Source of the DNA: Cercophora sp. LCS_1 | Taxonomy: Eukaryota > Ascomycota > Sordariomycetes > Sordariales > Lasiosphaeriaceae | DNA length: 64,000 nt | NCBI GenBank assembly: GCA_036250225.1 | Contig: JAPZLL010000014.1 | Span: 310,001-374,000, forward strand | Reading direction: 5' to 3' | Shown: positions 50,740 to 62,043 of the stretch, in pieces | Layout: each line of letters opens with the position of its first letter | How positions within the stretch are numbered: the stretch's first letter is position 1 | Notes under the pieces: model-generated | Databases searched by the model: none | Told to the model about the DNA's origin: nothing | Seen by the model: only the letters and a program-made list of their open reading frames with translations | Program-made: the position numbers and the translations under genes

Positions 50740-52113
50740 TTACTCTCTATCCCAACAAAACAGCCCCTTAAGAACTCCATTCAAACCTCCAATATCATCC
50801 CCCATCTTCGAAGACGCCTCCCTCCTCCTATCCTCCTTAGTCCTCTCACTCTCCCTCCTCGCCCTCGCTGACCCGTTCATCGACCCAGAAGAACCACTAC
50901 TCCATCCAGACCGTCTACCCATCTCTCCCGCCCCAGTCCCACGATACATCCTTTGACGCGAAGCGGGAATCTCCCCACCCACCGGCTCATGCAACGTGAT
51001 CTGAAAGTTGGTTGCCACCGAACTGTCGAGACCCAAAGAACCGGAACCCGCGGGCTTGGGAAACCCGGGTCGCACCTCTGCAATGAAGCGGTACCGCTGC
51101 GTGGGCACTAAAGGATCCGGCACGGCGGATGGGTGGCTGAATGTGGAGCCAGCCGAGACCGAGTTAGTTTCTTGTCTGGGTTTGGATTTGTCTGAAAGTG
51201 GTGGTGGTGGACCTGCGGTTGTTTCTTTGTTTGATGTGGTGGGAACGGGTTGATGTTGGGTCCTAACCCCCCCCTTGGGACCTCCGCGGACTTGGGTCCG
51301 CGAGCGGGAAGTCACTCGCCGGATTGAGTCTGCGCACCCGCGGGATGGGAGACCTGCGGTTGTTACGGACAAAGAAGGTGTGGTGGGTTCTTCTGGGATT
51401 TGGGTTGTCGAAGAAGGAGGAGGAGGAGGAGGGGTTGCGGAGTGCCGCGTTGTTTTGTGGAGCGGGGACGGTGTGTCTGGTTGAGTTAAAGGGGTATGAC
51501 CCCAGGATTCCGTGCGAGGGAGGGTGGGTTCTCCTCTTTCTGGGGTCCGCGTCGCGGTCGTGGATGATGAGGGAGACGGGATGTGGGTGGTGGATGGTGG
51601 GAATGGGACGGTTGGGAAGATGGCGTGCTTGGGGCTTCGTCCGCAGGTGCGCTGCCGGGAGAGACGGCTTGTGGGGCTGGTTTGTGGCTCCTCCCCTGTG
51701 CTGGATCCCGAGTAGATGGTTGCGTTCACTCTGGTGGCCGAGGAGTTGCCAGATGCGTGACTTGGTGTTGGCGTCTCGGCGAGAAGCAGGTTTGGCAAGC
51801 TCAAGCCTTTGTTCACGGCTTCGACACACGTGCGGAGTGCGCTCTGGATCCAGATCGCTGGTGCTTTTTCCCACACGTCGAGTGTTTGCCACTCGTGCTT
51901 GTATTTGGTGGTGAGGATGTCGGCAATCGGAACGGCGTGTGATGGTCTCGCATTGGGCGACATTTCATCGAGCAGTCGTTTAATGTAGCCCTGGAGCTCG
52001 GCTGCTTGGTCTCGCGATATGCCCAAGAACCGAAGGGTCGCCTCGTAGCTCATTTGACCCAGTCGTTTTTCACCGTCGTCGAGAGCTCTCCAGAGAGAGA
52101 CGGTGTCGTCCAT
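50740..52113 (-). CDS. Hypothetical Pro/Ser/Thr-rich protein, 457 aa
   Basis: An intronless frame of unknown function. The N-terminal 100 residues look ordered and are probably conserved (MDDTVSLWRALDDGEKRLGQMSYEATLRFLGIS; YIKRLLDEMSPNARPSHAVP; VWEKAPAIWIQSALRTCVEAV). Residues from about 110 to 430 are low complexity, rich in Pro, Ser and Thr, with a short YRFIAEVRPGFPKP and ATNFQITLHEP island near 370-400. The C-terminal tail is Ser/Gly and Arg-rich. No membrane segment or enzyme motif is visible. The stop lies 183 bp from the NMD3 stop in convergent orientation. The ordered N-terminus supports a genuine gene; the tail could contain an unseen intron. Confidence 0.65.
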   Translation of the reverse strand: MDDTVSLWRALDDGEKRLGQMSYEATLRFLGISRDQAAELQGYIKRLLDEMSPNARPSHAVPIADILTTKYKHEWQTLDVWEKAPAIWIQSALRTCVEAVNKGLSLPNLLLAETPTPSHASGNSSATRVNATIYSGSSTGEEPQTSPTSRLSRQRTCGRSPKHAIFPTVPFPPSTTHIPSPSSSTTATRTPERGEPTLPRTESWGHTPLTQPDTPSPLHKTTRHSATPPPPPPSSTTQIPEEPTTPSLSVTTAGLPSRGCADSIRRVTSRSRTQVRGGPKGGVRTQHQPVPTTSNKETTAGPPPPLSDKSKPRQETNSVSAGSTFSHPSAVPDPLVPTQRYRFIAEVRPGFPKPAGSGSLGLDSSVATNFQITLHEPVGGEIPASRQRMYRGTGAGEMGRRSGWSSGSSGSMNGSARARRESERTKEDRRREASSKMGDDIGGLNGVLKGLFCWDRE

Positions 52114-52432
52114 TGAGCCTCCTGTGTCAGCACCGGGATACGCGCAAGCCGTCTGTCAACTAATTGTAGGGTATGAAACTGGCGATAGTAGGAGCAGAAA
52201 TGAAGCACGGGTTGGCTGCTATCTAGCATATATTCGCGCAGGATATTATGGTGATAGCAGACATTGGAAGACCGACAATGCAAAGTGAGACATGTCACCT
52301 CCAGCACAGGACAACTCCACACGAATTGATGGCATACAAATATGACAAAACATCGTGGGGAATGCTAGAGGCATCCTTCTCTTTATCATGCGAAAGTCTG
52401 GCTGCGTCGGCTGAACCCCCTAGCCAACCAGA
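52114..52432. other. Short intergenic region
   Basis: A 319-bp spacer between two minus-strand genes: ESF2 3' flank and promoter of the Pro/Ser/Thr-rich gene. Nothing recognised. Confidence 0.6.
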
Positions 52433-53488
52433 TCAGAAAATCTTACTCAAGACTCTTTGAACCTGCTCGGGCTGCTCCACGTCAAACTTCCTCTTCTTTG
52501 CCAGTGGCACCTGGGCGAATGTACGTGTCCTGTCCTTTGAGGACCCAGCTTCAGCTGCAGGTGGTGCATCCGCATCAACAGCACTCTCTGGAGCCTGCTT
52601 CTTCTTCGCCGCTGCCTTGGACTGGATGCCGTCAAGCATCTTGGCCTTCTCCACGTTCCTGACGAACTCCTTGTTCTCTTTGATTGTTTTGCTGATCTCA
52701 GCACGCATCCTGCTCGCTCGCTCTGCATTTTCAGCAGCGATTTGCCTTGTCAAGTCTTGCCACTTGAATCCAGACAAGTAAAGCAGAGTCCAGATGTCGT
52801 CGCGGTAGTACGTCCCCTTTTTACCTCCAATTGTTTGGCCCTGTATCAAGTGTGTTAGTTTCAGCAGCCTTTTGCGGGCATGAGACTGTCCAGAACTCAC
52901 ATTGAGCAGCTCGCAAACCTTCTTCGCGTCTTTCTTTTTCACGAATTCCACCCACCCCTCTGTGAACGACTTCTTTTTGTTTCCCCCGCTTTTAACGCGC
53001 CGAGCACGTGCCGTAGGGTCCTCGGGCGCAAGGAATAATCGATTGATCTTGCCGTAGGGTTCAAGCAGCGAGCGCAATTTCGCGGGGTTCATGTAGGGAG
53101 GAACGCGGGAGATGTAGACGACGCCAGACTTCTTGATGGCCGCTTCTGTCTGGATCAAGCTTTTCTTGGATAGGGGTTTCGTTACACCTGGGAGCTCGTC
53201 GTCCTTCCCTTCGAGTTTGGATTTCTTTTCCCGTTTCCCCTCCCCCGTGGTCTCGTCTGTTTTTTGCTTCGTGTCGTCGGTTGACCGGTCGCCTAGATCT
53301 GCGCCTCCATCTTCCACATCCTCATCCTCATTGCTGAAGTCATCGACATCACTCTCTTCATTCTCTACTCTCCTTCGCTTAGCGCTCCGGCCTCCCTTCT
53401 GAAGCTCGTCATCCGAGTCGTTGTCGCGGACAACCTCGTCGTCACTGTCGCCGGCGTCAAGGAACTCGTTTCTTTTATCGGCAGACAT
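52433..53488 (-). CDS. ESF2: Pre-rRNA processing protein Esf2 (ABT1 family)
   Basis: Nucleolar RRM protein of the small-subunit processome, which stimulates the helicase Dbp8 during 18S rRNA maturation. Exons 53488-52901 and 52840-52433 encode 331 residues. The 60-nt intron (GTGAGT...TACAG) is in frame and stop-free, so intron retention would add 20 residues. The N-terminus is acidic with KRRRVENEESDVDD. The RRM covers about 125-230: SGVVYISRVPPYMNPAKLRS, LEPYGKINRLFLAPED, EGWVEFVKKKDAKKVCELLN and the family-specific GGKKGTYYRDDIWTLLYLSGFKWQDL. The C-terminal helix MRAEISKTIKENKEFVRNVEKAKM is typical. The ATG at 53488 (MSADKRNEFLDAGD) was chosen over the in-frame codon 30 bp upstream. A telobox-like pair lies about 155 bp upstream. 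Confidence 0.93.
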   Translation of the reverse strand: MSADKRNEFLDAGDSDDEVVRDNDSDDELQKGGRSAKRRRVENEESDVDDFSNEDEDVEDGGADLGDRSTDDTKQKTDETTGEGKREKKSKLEGKDDELPGVTKPLSKKSLIQTEAAIKKSGVVYISRVPPYMNPAKLRSLLEPYGKINRLFLAPEDPTARARRVKSGGNKKKSFTEGWVEFVKKKDAKKVCELLNVSSGQSHARKRLLKLTHLIQGQTIGGKKGTYYRDDIWTLLYLSGFKWQDLTRQIAAENAERASRMRAEISKTIKENKEFVRNVEKAKMLDGIQSKAAAKKKQAPESAVDADAPPAAEAGSSKDRTRTFAQVPLAKKRKFDVEQPEQVQRVLSKIF

Positions 53489-54117
53489 GATTTCCGGTGA
53501 GGTGAATAAAATGCGCAATAGATTGACTGCTCAATCGCAGTTGGCGATCCAAGTACCAATTAGTCAACACTAGGATGTTTTACGCAAAAGCCAAGCAGAA
53601 AAAAAGGCGGTGTCTGCAAAGTTCGGCAGAAATGTGAGCACTAGGGTTAGGGTTGATATAATCTCCACCAGATCGCTCAGGCGGGGAAGAAGATACGCTG
53701 TGGACACATCCCCGCCCGGTACTAGATGAACACTCTCAGCGTTGAAGAGTCGTTTTCTTGGGTCTCCTTTTGGAATAAGTTTTAGAAATCTGCATTCGTA
53801 GTCAGATACTGGGTTTTTCTGTGTTGAATTAAGTCGGATGCATAGCATTTTAACTCGTTCTGAGATCCTCAATCTCGGTCGGTACTTTTCCGGTACCTAT
53901 GATGTAACCGCTCCTGGTGCTATCTTATCAGGCTCCGGCTGCCGAGGACGGAGAACCACGGAGCCTGGGCACTTGGAGGGGCAACAAACAGGGGAAGGAA
54001 GGTAACTCGTAGCTTGCCTGTTGCCCCTTCCCCTTTTCTTTCCGTAGAACATTTGGAACTACGTGTTACACTTTCGTCTCCTCTCTAACTATCAGTTCCT
54101 TGACGCGGTGAATCGCC
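53489..54117. other. Divergent promoter region, ESF2 / aldehyde dehydrogenase
   Basis: 629 bp between two start codons. It contains the telobox-like pair at 53641-53654. No coding sequence has support. Confidence 0.6.
53641..53654. promoter_or_regulatory. Telobox-like element between ESF2 and aldehyde dehydrogenase
   Basis: CTAGGGTTAGGGTT, a tandem telomere-type repeat, about 155 bp from the ESF2 start and about 465 bp from the dehydrogenase start. Telobox/Tbf1 sites control ribosome-biogenesis genes in several fungi, so ESF2 is the likelier target. Confidence 0.55.
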
Positions 54118-55645
54118 ATGTCTGTCGAAGTCATCACAACTATCTCCCCAACAACAAACGAAGCCATCCTCACCCGCAATGGCATCTCGGCCCAGGAGCT
54201 AGAGCAGCTCCCCGAGATCGCCACCATTGCTTTCCGGTCGTGGCGCACCACCTCATTGGCGGACCGCCAGATCATCATCAAAAAGGCCTTGAAGCTTCTC
54301 GCCGAGAAGCAGGATGACTTGGCCCTGGAGCTCACTGTTCAGATGGGACGGCCCATCGCGTACACTGCCAAGGAGATTGCCACCGCCGTGAAGCGGTCTG
54401 AGTACCTCCTCAAGATTAGCCACGAGGTGCTCAAGGATACCGATGGGGAGGCCGAGGCCGGCTTCAAGAGGTTCATTCGCAAGGTCCCAGTTGGGCCTGT
54501 CCTCATCATCTTCGCCTGGAACGTAGGCATTACTCACACCACTCATATTCACAGGGTCCTTTGGACTGACTGGCCCTAGTATCCCTATCTGATCCTGGTG
54601 AACGCTCTGATCCCTGCACTGCTGGCAGGCAACTCGGTCATCTTGAAGCCATCGCCCCAAACGCCCACCATCGTGGAGCAAGTAGCCAAGGTGTTCTCTG
54701 AGGCAGGCCTTCCAGACGGCGTGATCCAGTATTTCCACTCAGGCTCCCCTTCCATCATCGAGACGATCGTGCGCAACCCGAAAATCGCCCTCGTCTGTTT
54801 CACCGGCTCTGTTGCTGGCGGACTGGCGGTTCAGAAGGCAGCGTCAGGTCGCATTGTCAATGTTGGACTCGAGCTCGGAGGCAAGGACCCAGCGTATGTC
54901 AGGGGCGATGTCGACATTGCATGGGCTGCGGAGGAGATTGTTGATGGCGCCGTCTTCAATTCTGGTCAAAGTTGCTGCTCCATCGAGCGGATCTACGTGG
55001 ATGAGGCAATCCACGACGAGTTCGTCACTGCCGTGCAGAACGTTCTCAAGGGTTACCGGGTCGGCGACCCCCTGGACAAGGACACACACCTCGGCCCTGT
55101 CATCTCGAAGCGATCCAAGGAAACAATAGAGGCGCATGTCAAGGACGCATTGGATAAGGGGGCCACAAATGCCACGCCAGAAAATGCGACGTTCAGCAGC
55201 CTGCCGGATAAGGGAAATTTTGTTGTGCCAACGCTCCTGACTAATGTCAACCACGGCATGGCAGTTATGAAAGATGAGACCTTTGGGCCCATCATTCCAG
55301 TCATGAAAGTGAAGGATGACACGGAAGCGGTAAGCCTCATGAATGACAGCGAATTCGGTCTCACTGCCAGCATCTGGACCAAAGACACCGCCAAGGGCTA
55401 CGAGCTGTGCGAACAGGTCGAGGCTGGCACCGTGTTTGTCAATCGCTGCGACTACCCGAGCCCGGTAAGTGTTGTACCTCATGCATGATGCGCCCGCGTC
55501 CCGCGCTGTGTTGAACTGACGGCAACGGCAGGATCTGGCATGGACGGGATGGAAGAACTCCGGAAAAGGCGCCACCCTGAGCAGATTTGGCTTTGACCAA
55601 TTCGTGAAGCTGAAGAGCTACCACTTGAAGGATTACCCAAAGTAG
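54118..55645 (+). CDS. NAD(P)-dependent aldehyde dehydrogenase, SSADH-like
   Basis: Oxidises an aldehyde to the acid. Exons 54118-54522, 54580-55464 and 55532-55645 encode 467 residues, a near-normal length with a somewhat short N-terminus. The nucleotide-binding part has IFAWNYPYLILVNALIPALLAGNSVILKPSPQ and FTGSVAGGLAV. The general base is Glu233 in GLELGGKDPAYV, and the nucleophile Cys267 is in FNSGQSCCSIERIYV. Later blocks are DETFGPIIPVMKV and NDSEFGLTASIWTKD, and the product ends GWKNSGKGATLSRFGFDQFVKLKSYHLKD. There is no targeting signal, so it is probably cytosolic. Overall shape is closest to succinate-semialdehyde and related dehydrogenases; the substrate is not determined. Both introns have canonical borders (GTAGGC...CTAG; GTAAGT...GCAG). 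Confidence 0.92.
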
Positions 55646-56325
55646 AGTGTCGGGCGCCACGTCGGCAGGAGAGACACTGTAAGGGAGACGCTCGAGCGCG
55701 TGCACGGCAGATTACACAGAGCACTCGCCATGAAATAAAAGTCGAAAAAAAAGCAGAGGGCGGTTCAAGAACCCTTGTGTCTCAGGTGGAAATCCCTGAT
55801 GATTTGACAACGCATTCCAGACGTTATTGCGACGGGTGCGGGAGTCGCGCCATTCGCCGCGGAATCCCTTCCACATTCCTCCCTCAACACCAAATGTCTC
55901 CCGCGTCAGGGGGGCTTCCGTTCCAGCAGTTTGGTCCGCACGATCCGATCCCGCAGTATATCTTTGAGGGCCTCCCACCAGCCGAGAAGTGTCCATCTGC
56001 AGTCGTTCTTTGTGCTGATACCGTGATTGGACGGTAACCACATCAAGCCACTCGAGTCAAAGAGGTTGTACTCGACAGGCCTTCCGTCTTTGATCCATGG
56101 ACTTCTCGAACGTCCTTGCCACTCGTTTATTCCTTTGACGACATCCCAATCGTCCCGACACTCGCTTCGCGATCCCGTCCCTCGTTCGACCACCCGTGTC
56201 ATTCGCGCTCGCTCTTGCTCGTCAAACCGAACTTAGACCGTACAGCTGCTTTTTCTCTGCTTCCCGCTGAATAGAGACTTTCCTTGCTTAATACGTACCT
56301 ATAATACACCTCCGTCTTCCCCACA
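55646..56325. other. Intergenic region with promoter of the next gene
   Basis: A 680-bp spacer between two plus-strand genes. The right half is pyrimidine-rich. Open frames on both strands lack support. Confidence 0.6.
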
Positions 56326-56997
56326 ATGTCTTCTAGTCCAACAACCACCACCACCAACCACACAGCCAACCAGCCATCTTCCATGATGCAGGTCTACGCC
56401 AGCGCCAAGCGCCTCTTTCAGGACGCAGTCGGCCTAAAACGCCGCAAAAACATCAAGCGGCTGCAGATCGTACGTCCCCCTCCACCCCGGTTCCCACACA
56501 GCGCCAGGTCACTAACATCAATGGTCAGTCCCAACCCTTCGACTTCAAAAAGGAGGCAGTCATCATCCCCGGCCTCTCGGAAGACGAGTATGCTACCTCC
56601 CTCTAGCTACCCGTATTCCCACCTACTAACCACACATGACAGGATCTCCGTCCTCCGTGAAAAGGCCGTGGCAAGTTGCATCGGCACCATCGACGACCAC
56701 GGCTCGCGCTCCTCCTCGCGCGCTCCCAGCCCAGACTCCGCTAACCCGTGTAACCCACCTCCTATCCCCGCCCGACGGCGCTCACCTCGTCGCTCCGCCT
56801 CCTTAAACACCCGTCTGTCGTTGCCGTTAGAGACCATCGCTATCACGCCTCTGTCGGCGTTGTTGCCGCTACCCATCTCCCCTTCCTCGTCGGGGACTTC
56901 GACGCCATTGGATCTTGATCTTGGCTTTCAGCTCGGGACACCGCTTAGTCCTTTGACGCCGAGGGGGAGCCCGAGGTCAGTTAGATCCAAGGCCTAG
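56326..56997 (+). CDS. Small conserved-looking fungal protein, 185 aa
   Basis: Unknown function. Three exons, 56326-56469, 56529-56587 and 56643-56997, are joined in frame (ATC|TCC and GA|G). The likely structured part spans the junctions: MMQVYASAKRLFQDAVGLKRRKNIKRLQI, then SQPFDFKKEAVIIPGLSEDE, then ISVLREKAVASCIGTID. The rest is Ser/Pro/Arg-rich and disordered (RRRSPRRSASLNTRLS) and could be a kinase target. An unspliced reading of the region also stays open but would break the conserved-looking block, which favours the spliced form. No membrane or catalytic motif is present. Confidence 0.7.
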   Translation: MSSSPTTTTTNHTANQPSSMMQVYASAKRLFQDAVGLKRRKNIKRLQIVRPPPPRFPHSARSLTSMVSPNPSTSKRRQSSSPASRKTSMLPPSSYPYSHLLTTHDRISVLREKAVASCIGTIDDHGSRSSSRAPSPDSANPCNPPPIPARRRSPRRSASLNTRLSLPLETIAITPLSALLPLPISPSSSGTSTPLDLDLGFQLGTPLSPLTPRGSPRSVRSKA

Positions 56998-58407
56998 GGG
57001 CCTTGTCGTTATACGGTGTGGTGTGTAGGATTTTGTACCAACAGCTTCCTTGTGTCATGACTTTGCATAGCAGCGTCCGCGGAAATTGGAGTTTCCTGGA
57101 GTGTGAGAAACGAAAAAAGGCACGCGTATACGTCAATGTGCCGGTTGGTAATTGGGCGGTTAATGAGGGACGTCTTCGGTGGCAAGACGGTCTTCCCCCT
57201 GGGCGGGAGAAGACATTGTTGGTAGGGGTATCAAAAGTAAACGAAAAACAGAAAATCCTAGTGAGGATAGGTGCGGGCACCCACCCAAATGTTATCAATT
57301 TCAACTCGCCAAGTTCATCACTTTCGTTGCGGGCTCGGTGTGAACTCAACCCAACCAAATCGCATGACAAAATACCCACTGATACCTTGCCTATCCTTTT
57401 GGCTAGGTTCCTATGGAACCAACTCATCTATCGTCAAGATATCAAGACCATCAGCCAAAGGGTCAGCGAATACTACCTCATGAGTTACGGAAATCAAAAC
57501 CATCCGTTCAAAACACTACGACGCCGACCACCATCTGTCACCCCCCTATAACGACCAGCCCCGAACAACAGGAAATCTGAGTACCTTGGTCACGTAAATC
57601 CAGGTTTTCTCTCGACAGTTACAAAATATCGCTCTACTCACAGATTCAGCCCCGAACCAAGTTCTCCTCTATCCATCTTGAAACGAACCGATCAAATATG
57701 AGAGGGTATTATGAAGACGAAAATTTAACAGTCTCTTCCACCATGGCAAGCGGCTGGGGTGACGAAAAAGAAAAACAACTACACACTAAACCAGCCAATA
57801 CCACCAGACTTCGAAGGGTTTCAACAAAACAGAACCGTTTTTCAACGCGAAAAGAGAAGAAGATCCGCAGTGCTAGAAATACTTTTGAGGTATTGTTCTA
57901 TGCCTCATGTTGAGATATCGAGTACGCCTCTTCTTTCATGAGACATAGTCCATCGATGTGGAACTTGTTGATGTGTGGTTAATTTTGTCAGGGGCGTGTG
58001 TGGACAGCTACAGAGCAACATACTTCCAAGGCTAGAAGGTTGCTATTTTGCCTACCAGCAAAGCTGTCTGAGGTTTGGTCAAAACGCATATCCGCTCGTA
58101 TGTCTGAAATTTCAAGGGATTGGAAATTACCAGGGGTCCATCGTGAACGGAACTATCCATCCTGACACAAACCTACTCCTCGTAGAGTACTGAGAGAAGA
58201 ACTGTGTATTCATTTCCGCGGTGGTACTGGTCAAACACTTGGGTTTCTTTCTTTCCCGGAACTTGGTGGCCTAAAGACGCTGTATTGGGATGTTCTATAT
58301 CGCTAAGTTTTGATGGTATTCTAAACCCAGACCCGTGCTCTCTTTCCTCACATAAAATGGCAACCTCCCTGCGCTGAGCGGCATCTATGCCACCTTAAAC
58401 CGAGTGC
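56998..58407. other. Convergent gene-free region
   Basis: About 1.4 kb between the small-protein gene and ERG8. It is more AT-rich than its surroundings (especially 57550-58350). The open frame at 57003-57551 begins with TTG and shows no domain. No repeats were recognised. Confidence 0.6.
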
Positions 58408-59850
58408 CTAAGCCAACCAACCGTCATAGATGCCGAAATCTTCTCGTTTCACTTTCCTGACACCCTCCATCTCGCCCTTGACGTCTAGGAGTCTCGCCTT
58501 GACATCCTTGGGATAACTCCTCAGAAAACTGGTGATGTTGGCCGTTGTCTCCTCGTCGTCTTTCACCAACAATGCAATGGCGTCGTAACCACCGGCTCCA
58601 GGGACGACACCTCCGTAGACCCCTTGAACACCCTCCAAATCGTCCAACAACTCGGTCTGACTTTGGGGTTCGATCGGTACGCCGCTCGCATTTCCCATTT
58701 CCCTGACCAACGCCCTGACGGCGTGAGTGGCATCCCTGATTTCATGCGTCCTCCCGTTTTTTAGGACAGCTGCGAGCGCTTCGTTCTTTTGCTGTAACTC
58801 GTTCCACAACGCTTTAGCCGCATCAGGATATGAGCTTCGCCAGGTCAGCACCTGCTTAACCATGCCAACCGTCTGGCTGCCACAATCAACATCGATCATG
58901 CGTAGTGCGACGCCAGTAGGTAAGCTCGCCTCGCCAGTCATAACCTCGGTATCCCATAGACCCTGACCGTGAATGACCTGGCCCAGCTCGAGGGAGAAAC
59001 GAGGGGCGCCAGGCTCAGGAAGAGACTTCAGGATGCTCTCTGAGAAGCGTCGATACAGGGAGGGGCCATAGACAGCCGCGGCAACGTCGAAGCCACTACC
59101 GACTTTACCTTGGGCGTGGCAGTGGGCCGCCTGGGCGAGGTTGTGAAGAATTCGGTGGTTGTGGCCACCCTGGCTGTTGAGGTCAAAGATGTCGTTGGGG
59201 AGGTAGTGTGTCAGGAGGGCAGCGGTAAGGGCCGTGACAAGGGCTGCCGAGGAGCCTAGGCCCGTCTTGTGAGCGTCCTGGAGGCGGACTGGGAACCGGG
59301 CGAAACGGCCGGCGGATGAGTTGCTGCCGTTGGCATGCTCAAGATGGGATTGGGAATAGTAGTCGTTGTCGGCGAGGATGGTGAGGCGGGATGATTTGAT
59401 TGGGGCCGTTGCGGGTTCCCTCCTCACGTTGGTGATATAAGTCAAGACGTAATTGAGAGTTGCTTCAACGAAGGGGTTCTTGGAGACGGCGCCACCTCTA
59501 TAGCGAATGACGGCAATTATAAGCGATCTTACCCGGCGCAAGCAGCGAGTCGATGATCAGGGGGTGATTGTGTTGACTTACGAATGCAATTGCGTGACCT
59601 TGATCCCGCCAAAGTTTTCCGTGAGATGGAAGCCGTAGCGCCACTGCGCTTCCGTAAACTGCGGGCTCTCGACGACAATCTCAGTAAGATGAACGCCCTG
59701 GCTCGTGCGAATGTCCTGGGCCACAACGTGTATACGGGCGCTGAGCCCGAAAACAAGACCGGTGTAGTCCCGGTCCAGCACAAGATAGCCACCCGCAAGC
59801 ATGACCTTGCCGGGCGCTGACACGGCGGTAATCTCTGGTGATGAAGCCAT
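58408..59850 (-). CDS. ERG8: Phosphomevalonate kinase
   Basis: Converts mevalonate-5-phosphate to the diphosphate in the mevalonate pathway to ergosterol and other isoprenoids. Exons 59850-59582 and 59497-58408 encode 452 residues; the 84-nt intron is GTAAGT...TATAG, joined as TC|A. The N-terminus MASSPEITAVSAPGKVMLAGGYLVLD is the GHMP-kinase substrate motif. The ATP loop is DAHKTGLGSSAALVTALTAAL. GKVGSGFDVAAAVYG follows, and the C-terminal GHMP domain has GVVPGAGGYDAIALL. All match fungal Erg8. The second exon also reads open upstream of its acceptor, but that stretch is intronic. Confidence 0.94.
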
Positions 59851-62043
59851 GTGTGCGGTCTGCGTCTCTGGTGGGAACAATGCTTGTAAGTGGTTGTTGC
59901 AAGGATGGGATTGGCAACCCAGCTCCGGTTGATCGCCAGGAACGCATTTTGACTTGAAGCGGGGCCATTTGACAGAGGGGCCGGGTGCGGGGTAGCAGTT
60001 TCTCCAACGATGAACAATTGTCTCGTCACGCCTGCCTGTCTGCGGCGCGAGGGCTTCATTTTGGCCCCGAAGGCTTGTGAAGCCTCCCTTGGAATTTATC
60101 AATTACTTGCATGGCAGTTGCCTTTTCAGTGACGAGTCATGGTCAACCAGTTCTGGTCCTCAGGAGAGAACGATTGGAGCACAAGTTGGATTCCACTCAT
60201 GACTTCGGTAGACGTAAGGTACTGGCGTTGCATGACCTCGACTCGACGCAAACAAGCGGTGGATTGTCTGGACAAGATGTCTGGACGAGTTCAAAAAAGT
60301 CGGTGTTGGGTATCTTGCTGATGCATGCTTCCCATACGTGGCTTGGCGGGCGGGTCGTCGAGTCGGTGAGAGCCTTGGGGACAGCTGTTTGCATGTGCAA
60401 CCAACACCTATCCTCCAGGCGCTTCAATGACGGAGCTCGGATTTCATTTCAGATCTGTCAATAATCACCTGTTTGGACGGGTTTGGAGAGTCCGTCGGCT
60501 CTCGTGCTCCGCCACGCCGACGCCGATGTTCAGGTTCATCCGCCCCGGCTCCGGTCGTTCGGGTGTGCCTGAGGTGGATAAGCCGGGCTTTTGCGTCAAC
60601 CCGAGGCGAAGCGGCCCTTTTTCGTCGCGTATGCACATGTGACTCTACCACCGCAAAATCCCTCGCCATGTCCCAACCCTCCCTCAGGTACCCGGGAAGC
60701 ATGCAGCGTACCTCGTGGCTGGTTTCTGGTAGTGGGCATCATTTCCATGATCCTTTCTTCTAGCTTCCAGTTTGTCGAAGCGCCTCCTCGATTTTTGAAT
60801 GCGAGAGGGACGCCGGCAAACAAATGCGATCTGTTACTGTGCACGCGCTAGAAGGGTTCTGGAACCGCATCATTGCCGTCGCGTCTCGTGGAGAGTCTAA
60901 CAAGCTGCATCCCTGTCCAGTGGCCAACGCTTGACTCCGGCATCCGCATCCCCGAAAGCCTGGAGCCGAAGCTGGGGAAAATGGAATCGCTGATGGCACA
61001 TCGTCCTCCTGACGCCGTGAGGGAAGCCGCAGCTGTCAAACCCGTACCAAGAGAAATCTTGGGCCGATGGCAGGTGTGAAATTAGCCAATAAGTCTGCAC
61101 AATGCACCTGCCCCGTGGGGATGCCATCGTGGCCTGGTGCCGGTTTGTCTTCGTTGCCCTTTCTGACGTTGCGGACCGCTGCCCCAGGCCGCGTCCGAGG
61201 CATCCGCACAGCTGGATCCCCATTCGTCACCTGCAACCCACCCTGGAGCCTGGAGCCCACCACGCCGAGAAGGGCTTCGCGTCGCGGACGGCAGCAGAAG
61301 GCCGTGGCACACCAAAGTGGGGGAGCCCAAAAGGGATGGGCAAGTTGAGTCGCTGACTCCAGCTGTGCGGGCTGTGCGAATGACACGCACGTCGTTGCTT
61401 GCTTTTGCCTGCGAGTTTCTCTTCGCGTGCTCGTAAATGGTGATCTGTTCTCTTCAAGTCCTCTGCGTCATGTGCAGTATTTGCCATCAATAAACCGGGA
61501 ATTTCTTGTGTGTTTTTTCCCCCGGTTTTGACGGCATTGGAAAAGAGCAGCCAAACAAGATACCTTACGCCAAGGGGATTGGCCTCAATAACAGGGCGTT
61601 GAAGAGGCATCCTGCCAACTGACTAATTCGTACCGGAAAGGCTCCGAGTCCACCCGCACGAACGGCACCAGGATCCCAACAACCTTGCACCGCCTGCAGC
61701 AAATCGAGCAAAAAAAAAGTTTCGCAAAGCCGACCGCTCAAATATACACCGACTCATCCGCCGCTTCTCCAGTCTCTCCTTTCTGATATTTTCCAAACCC
61801 CAAAAATTATACCCACCAATTTAGGTCGCGCGTTTGTTTGACGGCTTCACTGTCGTCAAATGAACCTGCAATTGCGCATCGTTCATTCTTTCCCTGTAAG
61901 TCGAAAATCAATTGCTTCCACCCGATGCTGCATTGTGACGTTGCCGTCGCAAGCAGCTCGCGTGCCGTTGCGCATCGCTTTTTTTTGCTGCAGTATGCTG
62001 ACTTTCGTGCTCCCAGACCTCCCCCCCTTCTAGGTCCTCCTAA
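59851..62043. other. Long divergent gene-free region
   Basis: About 2.2 kb between ERG8 and the PPR gene start. Short open frames on both strands have no recognisable product. No tRNA, transposon or long repeat was found. Confidence 0.55.

Noticed and set aside
57003..57551. 182-codon plus-strand frame after the small fungal gene
   Set aside because: It begins with TTG just after the stop of the real gene and shows no family features; probably 3' UTR and spacer.
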